Shown here: positions 6,045 to 8,787 of the stretch, one piece after another
Numbering within the stretch: position 1 is the first letter of the stretch
Layout: each line of letters begins with the position of its first letter
NCBI GenBank assembly: GCA_017452305.1
Contig: JAFTMQ010000166.1
Location: 1-8,787, forward strand
Length of the DNA stretch: 8,787 nt
Direction of reading: 5' to 3'
Source: Clostridia bacterium
GTDB lineage: Bacteria > Bacillota > Clostridia > Christensenellales > Borkfalkiaceae
Notes under the pieces: model-generated
Seen by the model: the letters and a program-made list of their open reading frames with translations, nothing else
What the model was told of the DNA's origin: nothing
Database searches by the model: none
Made by a program: the position numbers and the translations under genes

Positions 6045-6725
6045 ATGAAAGACAAGAAAAAGTTATATGTAGTTTCGCACAGCCATTGGGATAGAGAATG
6101 GTATTTGAGCCACGCAAAGCACAACTTCAACCTTGTGCAATTTATGGATAAGCTTATCGAGGTTTTGGAAACGGACCCCGAATTCAAATCCTTCCACTTG
6201 GACGGCCAAATTATCGTTTTAGAGGACTATTTAAAGGTGCGCCCGTCCATGGAAAACCATGTCAAAAAATTGATTGCGGACGGTAGATTAAAGGTTGGCC
6301 CTTTCTACGTTTTGCAAGACGAATATTTGATTAGCGGCGAATCCAACGTGCGTAATGCCTTAGTTGGCTTAAAGGAAACGGCAAAGTACGGCGAAGCGAC
6401 GATGGTGTGTATTTCCCCGACACCTTCGGCAACGTCGGGCAAATGCCGCAAATCCTGCAAGGCTTCGGTATGGACTGCGCGCTCGTCGGCAGAGGTACCG
6501 TTCCGCTTGGCTATCAAGAGGAGTACGTTGGCAAAAAGGACGAGGGCATGTCCGAGTTTAGATGGATTTCTCCCGACGGAAGCGAGGTATTTACCTCTCA
6601 ATTCGTCTTTTGGTATTCCAACGGTATGGAGTTGCCCGAGGATAAAACGGAGCTTGACGGACGGTTGGGCGGTTTGGTCAATGCGATGTCGCCTTGCGCA
6701 AACACGGACGCGCTTTTGCTTTTGA
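6045..6725 (+). CDS. N-terminal fragment of the split GH38 alpha-mannosidase
   Basis: If translated as the sequence stands, this gives 226 residues. The first 121 are true GH38 sequence, including the HSHWDREWY zinc motif. Residues 122-226 are an out-of-frame tail rich in Arg, Ser and Cys, unlike the rest, ending at TGA 6723-6725. The product would lack the nucleophile Asp and one zinc His, so it should be inactive alone. Confidence 0.7.
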   Translation: MKDKKKLYVVSHSHWDREWYLSHAKHNFNLVQFMDKLIEVLETDPEFKSFHLDGQIIVLEDYLKVRPSMENHVKKLIADGRLKVGPFYVLQDEYLISGESNVRNALVGLKETAKYGEATMVCISPTPSATSGKCRKSCKASVWTARSSAEVPFRLAIKRSTLAKRTRACPSLDGFLPTEARYLPLNSSFGIPTVWSCPRIKRSLTDGWAVWSMRCRLAQTRTRFCF

Positions 6726-8542
6726 ACGGCTGCGACCATCAACCCGTGCAGGCCAACCTTTCTACGGTGCTTGCTACGGCAAGAGAGCTGGGGTATGACA
6801 TTCAACATACCACGGCGGAAGATTATATGTCGCTTTTGCGCCCGCACAAGGACAAATTCCCCGCTTGGCAGGGCGAGGTTTGCCAAGAAAACAGCAACGG
6901 TATTCGTTCCTTGCGCGAAACGGCAAGTGCGAGAATTTATTTAAAACGGCAAAACTATCACGCAAATTATTTGTTGGAATCGGTTGCAGAGCCTATGGCG
7001 GCGATTGTGGACGGCTACGGCTTGCCTTACGACGGCGAAATGCTGCACTATCTTTGGAAGGGCTTGTTGGAAAACTATCCCCATGATAGCATTTGCGGTT
7101 GCAGCGTCGATGAAGTACATACGAAAATGGAAATCCGCTTTGCGGAAACGGCGGATACGGCGCAAAGCTATATCAATCAAATGGGCAGACGGTTGGTGGA
7201 AAAGGTTGCAGGCGCGGAAAAATCGGTGCTTGTGATCAACTGCTATCCGCAAACGGTAACCGACTACGTGGAATGCATTGTCGATTATAAAGAGGGGGAA
7301 GAAATTCCGCAAAATCCCGTTTTGGTGGATAAGGACGGCAAGGAATATTCGGTTGTCGTCACCGATTTGGGCGAGCAAACGATTTACGAGCTGCCCGAGG
7401 ACAAATTTAGACAAATTTACAAGGTGCACAGATTTAGCTACCGCGTTTACGGCGAATTTGCGGCGGCTTGCTGTACCGTTTTGACGGTGAAGTCGGGCAA
7501 GGCAATCCGTGCGGATAAGGTTGGCTATGGCGAACGCTATATGGAAAACGAATACGTGCGCGTGTCCTTTAATACGAACGGTACGTTCAACGTAACGGAC
7601 AAGGCGTCGGGCAAGGTATTAGAAGGGCAAAACGCTTTTGTGGAAATTGGCGACGAGGGCAACGAATACGAGTTCTTCCCGAAGGGCGAATTACACGATA
7701 CCCGTCAAGACGAGGCGGAAATAACCATGCAAACGGCGGAAAGCGATAAGGTAACCTTCCGCGTTGTAAACCACCTTTTGCAACAAAACGGCGAATACGT
7801 CGAAATTGAAAGCTTGGTGAGCTTGGCGGCGGGCAAGAAGAACGTACAAGTTGCCGTCCGCTTTGAAAATACCTGCAAGGACCATAGAATTCGCGCTGAT
7901 TTCGCTTGGAATTATGCATACCCCACGCACAATTCCGCAGGTCATTTCGACATTACCAACCGCAACAATATGCCTTGGGATAAGTGGACTGCACCCTACC
8001 ATCCGCAAAGAACGTTTGAGTTTGTCGAACGCTTGTCGGACGAGGGAGTCGGCTCGATTTTGGCATTGCGCGGCAATCACGAATACGAAATTGATATGAC
8101 GACGGGGCATACCCAACTCACGTTGGTGCGCGGCGTAGGCATTTTGGGGGATTGGTTTGATTTCTATACCTATGATTCGCAGTGCTTGCGCACGGTGACG
8201 GCGGAGTATTCCGTGGAATTGTACACGGCGGAAAACAGAATGAGCGCCGTGCAAACCGCGTATGCCTTTAACCGTCCGAAATTGTACGCTTTTGCGGGCA
8301 ACGGCAAGGGTGAACGCGTACATGGTGGCCTCATTTCCGTGAAAGGCGACGTAATCGCGTCCTGCTTAAAGCAGTCGGACGCAGGGGAAACGGTGCTTCG
8401 TATCTTCAACCCCTTCGACGAGGAAAAGCTTGTGCAGTTTAGCAAAGAGGTACAGCTTACGGATATGCGCGAAACGCTGTGCGGCGAAAAAGTAACCCAA
8501 TTGACGGTTGCGCCTAAGAAAATCATCACCGTTAAATTTTAA
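6407..8542 (+). CDS. C-terminal fragment of the split GH38 alpha-mannosidase
   Basis: An open frame of 711 codons from GTG 6407 covers the nucleophile motif PDTFG, the NGCDHQPVQ zinc motif, the three-helix segment and the C-terminal beta-sandwich domains (roughly from 7200 on). GTG 6407 has no ribosome binding site and sits in the middle of the catalytic domain, so separate translation is unlikely. This frame shows that selection has kept the downstream part intact. Confidence 0.75.
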   Translation: MYFPDTFGNVGQMPQILQGFGMDCALVGRGTVPLGYQEEYVGKKDEGMSEFRWISPDGSEVFTSQFVFWYSNGMELPEDKTELDGRLGGLVNAMSPCANTDALLLLNGCDHQPVQANLSTVLATARELGYDIQHTTAEDYMSLLRPHKDKFPAWQGEVCQENSNGIRSLRETASARIYLKRQNYHANYLLESVAEPMAAIVDGYGLPYDGEMLHYLWKGLLENYPHDSICGCSVDEVHTKMEIRFAETADTAQSYINQMGRRLVEKVAGAEKSVLVINCYPQTVTDYVECIVDYKEGEEIPQNPVLVDKDGKEYSVVVTDLGEQTIYELPEDKFRQIYKVHRFSYRVYGEFAAACCTVLTVKSGKAIRADKVGYGERYMENEYVRVSFNTNGTFNVTDKASGKVLEGQNAFVEIGDEGNEYEFFPKGELHDTRQDEAEITMQTAESDKVTFRVVNHLLQQNGEYVEIESLVSLAAGKKNVQVAVRFENTCKDHRIRADFAWNYAYPTHNSAGHFDITNRNNMPWDKWTAPYHPQRTFEFVERLSDEGVGSILALRGNHEYEIDMTTGHTQLTLVRGVGILGDWFDFYTYDSQCLRTVTAEYSVELYTAENRMSAVQTAYAFNRPKLYAFAGNGKGERVHGGLISVKGDVIASCLKQSDAGETVLRIFNPFDEEKLVQFSKEVQLTDMRETLCGEKVTQLTVAPKKIITVKF

Positions 8543-8557
8543 TTTAAGGAAAACGAG

Positions 8558-8585
8558 AAGGACCGTGTAAAAGCGGTCCTTTTTT
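8558..8585 (+). terminator. Rho-independent terminator after the mannosidase
   Basis: A perfect 8-bp stem, AAGGACCG (8558-8565) with CGGTCCTT (8574-8581), encloses an 8-base loop and is followed by a run of Ts to 8585. It starts 15 bases past the TAA at 8540-8542 and closes the mannosidase transcript. Confidence 0.9.
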
Positions 8586-8601
8586 GTTTAGTATGACAAT
8601 A

Positions 8602-8642
8602 AATGTGATAAAGTGCATAAAAAGTGCGCGGTTTTTCACATT
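8602..8642 (+). promoter_or_regulatory. possible operator region upstream of the last promoter
   Basis: AATGTGA (8602-8608) and TCACATT (8636-8642) form a perfect 7-bp inverted repeat 27 bp apart, the right arm touching the -35 box. Between them AAAGTGC occurs twice (8610-8616 and 8621-8627), 11 bp apart, about one helical turn on the same face. This layout would suit a regulator binding direct repeats or a looping dimer. The regulator is unknown. Confidence 0.35.
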
Positions 8643-8669
8643 GACAAATAGAATATTATAACTTATAAT
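8641..8669 (+). promoter_or_regulatory. consensus sigma-A promoter of the gene beyond the right edge
   Basis: TTGACA (8641-8646), 17 bp, TATAAT (8664-8669) is a full consensus match, the third in the window. The sequence left of the -35 (TTTTTCACA) resembles the left arm of the oxidoreductase operator only loosely (two mismatches in seven). Transcription should start near 8676, leaving a leader of about 110 bases. The leader holds a possible hairpin: CGCG-G-TGTAT (8695-8704) with ATACA-AA-CGCG (8714-8724). Confidence 0.85.
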
Positions 8670-8773
8670 ATTTACAGTGGCACGATAACAATGGCGCGGT
8701 GTATCTATAAAAAATACAAACGCGGCGTTAAGGGCTATCACAAAAATTAAGCAGGAAATAAAATAATAAAATG

Positions 8774-8787
8774 AGGAGGAAAACAAT
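8774..8787 (+). promoter_or_regulatory. ribosome binding site and first two bases of a truncated start codon
   Basis: A perfect AGGAGG (8774-8779) is followed by a six-base spacer and then AT at 8786-8787, the last bases of the window. The next base is very probably G, making ATG the start of the next gene. ATG 8771 is in the same frame but contains the ribosome binding site, so it is the poorer start. Nothing of the protein can be read. Confidence 0.7.

Larger units (their letters stand above)
6045..8542 (+). pseudogene. GH38 alpha-mannosidase, interrupted by one frameshift
   Basis: The two reading frames join into one GH38 enzyme of about 832 residues, a normal bacterial length. GH38 enzymes are zinc-dependent retaining alpha-mannosidases; relatives of this size include E. 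coli MngB (mannosylglycerate hydrolase). HSHWDREWY (residues 12-20) carries zinc ligands His14 and Asp16. After the shift, YFPDTFGNVGQMPQIL has the nucleophile and zinc ligand Asp126, and NGCDHQPVQ has zinc ligand His232. HDSICGCSVDEVH (codons near 7083-7121) is the conserved helical segment. No signal peptide, so cytoplasmic, acting on imported oligosaccharides. Start ATG 6045 follows AGAGAGGA. The frame changes at 6405-6410: codons read ATG GTG, then two bases TG, then TAT in the new frame. The family has Gly before Tyr-x-Pro-Asp, so one base of a Gly codon seems lost. Everything after is intact, so the lesion is recent or a sequencing error. Confidence 0.85.

Noticed and set aside
6402..6420. 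Programmed -1 ribosomal frameshift in the GH38 gene
   Set aside because: No X-XXY-YYZ slippery heptamer in the right phase and no obvious stimulatory stem; a mutation or sequencing error is simpler.
7691..8323. Long open frame on the minus strand inside the mannosidase gene
   Set aside because: Shadow of the GH38 coding frame; no family features.
8602..8642. CRP site, because of TGTGA and TCACA halves
   Set aside because: CRP halves are spaced by 6 bp; here the spacer is 27-31 bp, and classic cAMP-CRP control is not expected in Clostridia.
1..8787. Defence or mobile system built around the AAA+ gene
   Set aside because: No nuclease, methylase, toxin, transposase, integrase or repeat ends lie beside it, and the neighbours are metabolic genes.

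Overview
The window looks like part of the chromosome of a low-to-middle GC Firmicute, probably an uncultured gut clostridium. Three things suggest this. Its promoters are near-perfect sigma-A type (TTGACA, 17 bp, TATAAT, found three times). Its ribosome binding sites are strong and purine-rich. Its proteins are of kinds common in gut Clostridia: glycoside hydrolases of families GH29 and GH38, a large Gfo/Idh/MocA oxidoreductase with a Cys cluster, a lipoprotein with Cys-rich 51-residue repeats, and a CbxX-type AAA+ ATPase. The exact lineage cannot be read from the sequence. All recognisable genes are on the + strand.

Layout: (1) 1-269 is the C-terminal end of a GH29 alpha-L-fucosidase. (2) 270-623 is a gene-free gap with a possible decayed coding remnant and a strong terminator. 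(3) 624-2627 is a 667-residue two-module AAA+ ATPase, followed by a hairpin. (4) 2813-4111 is a Gfo/Idh/MocA oxidoreductase. (5) 4314-5954 is a predicted lipoprotein with three exact-period Cys repeats in front of a calcineurin-like metallophosphatase. (6) 6045-8542 is a cytoplasmic GH38 alpha-mannosidase split by one frameshift, followed by a strong terminator. (7) 8543-8787 is the promoter and leader of a further gene whose ATG is cut by the window edge.

How the genes fit together: fucosidase, mannosidase and a sugar-type oxidoreductase suggest use of host or plant glycans, for example N-glycan fragments. The phosphatase would act outside the membrane. This is not a classical operon, because nearly every gene has its own promoter and several have their own terminator. 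The oxidoreductase and phosphatase genes do share an upstream block of about 50 bp (44 of 51 positions identical) that runs into the -35 box, which carries a TTTGTCA-T-TGACAAA palindrome. A looser version of the same layout precedes the gene at the right edge. This reads as a small regulon under one repressor (inference).

The least understood protein is the AAA+ ATPase, with an unrecognised N-terminus and a first AAA-like module that seems to have lost its nucleotide-binding motifs. I see no CRISPR array, tRNA, rRNA, transposase or integrase.
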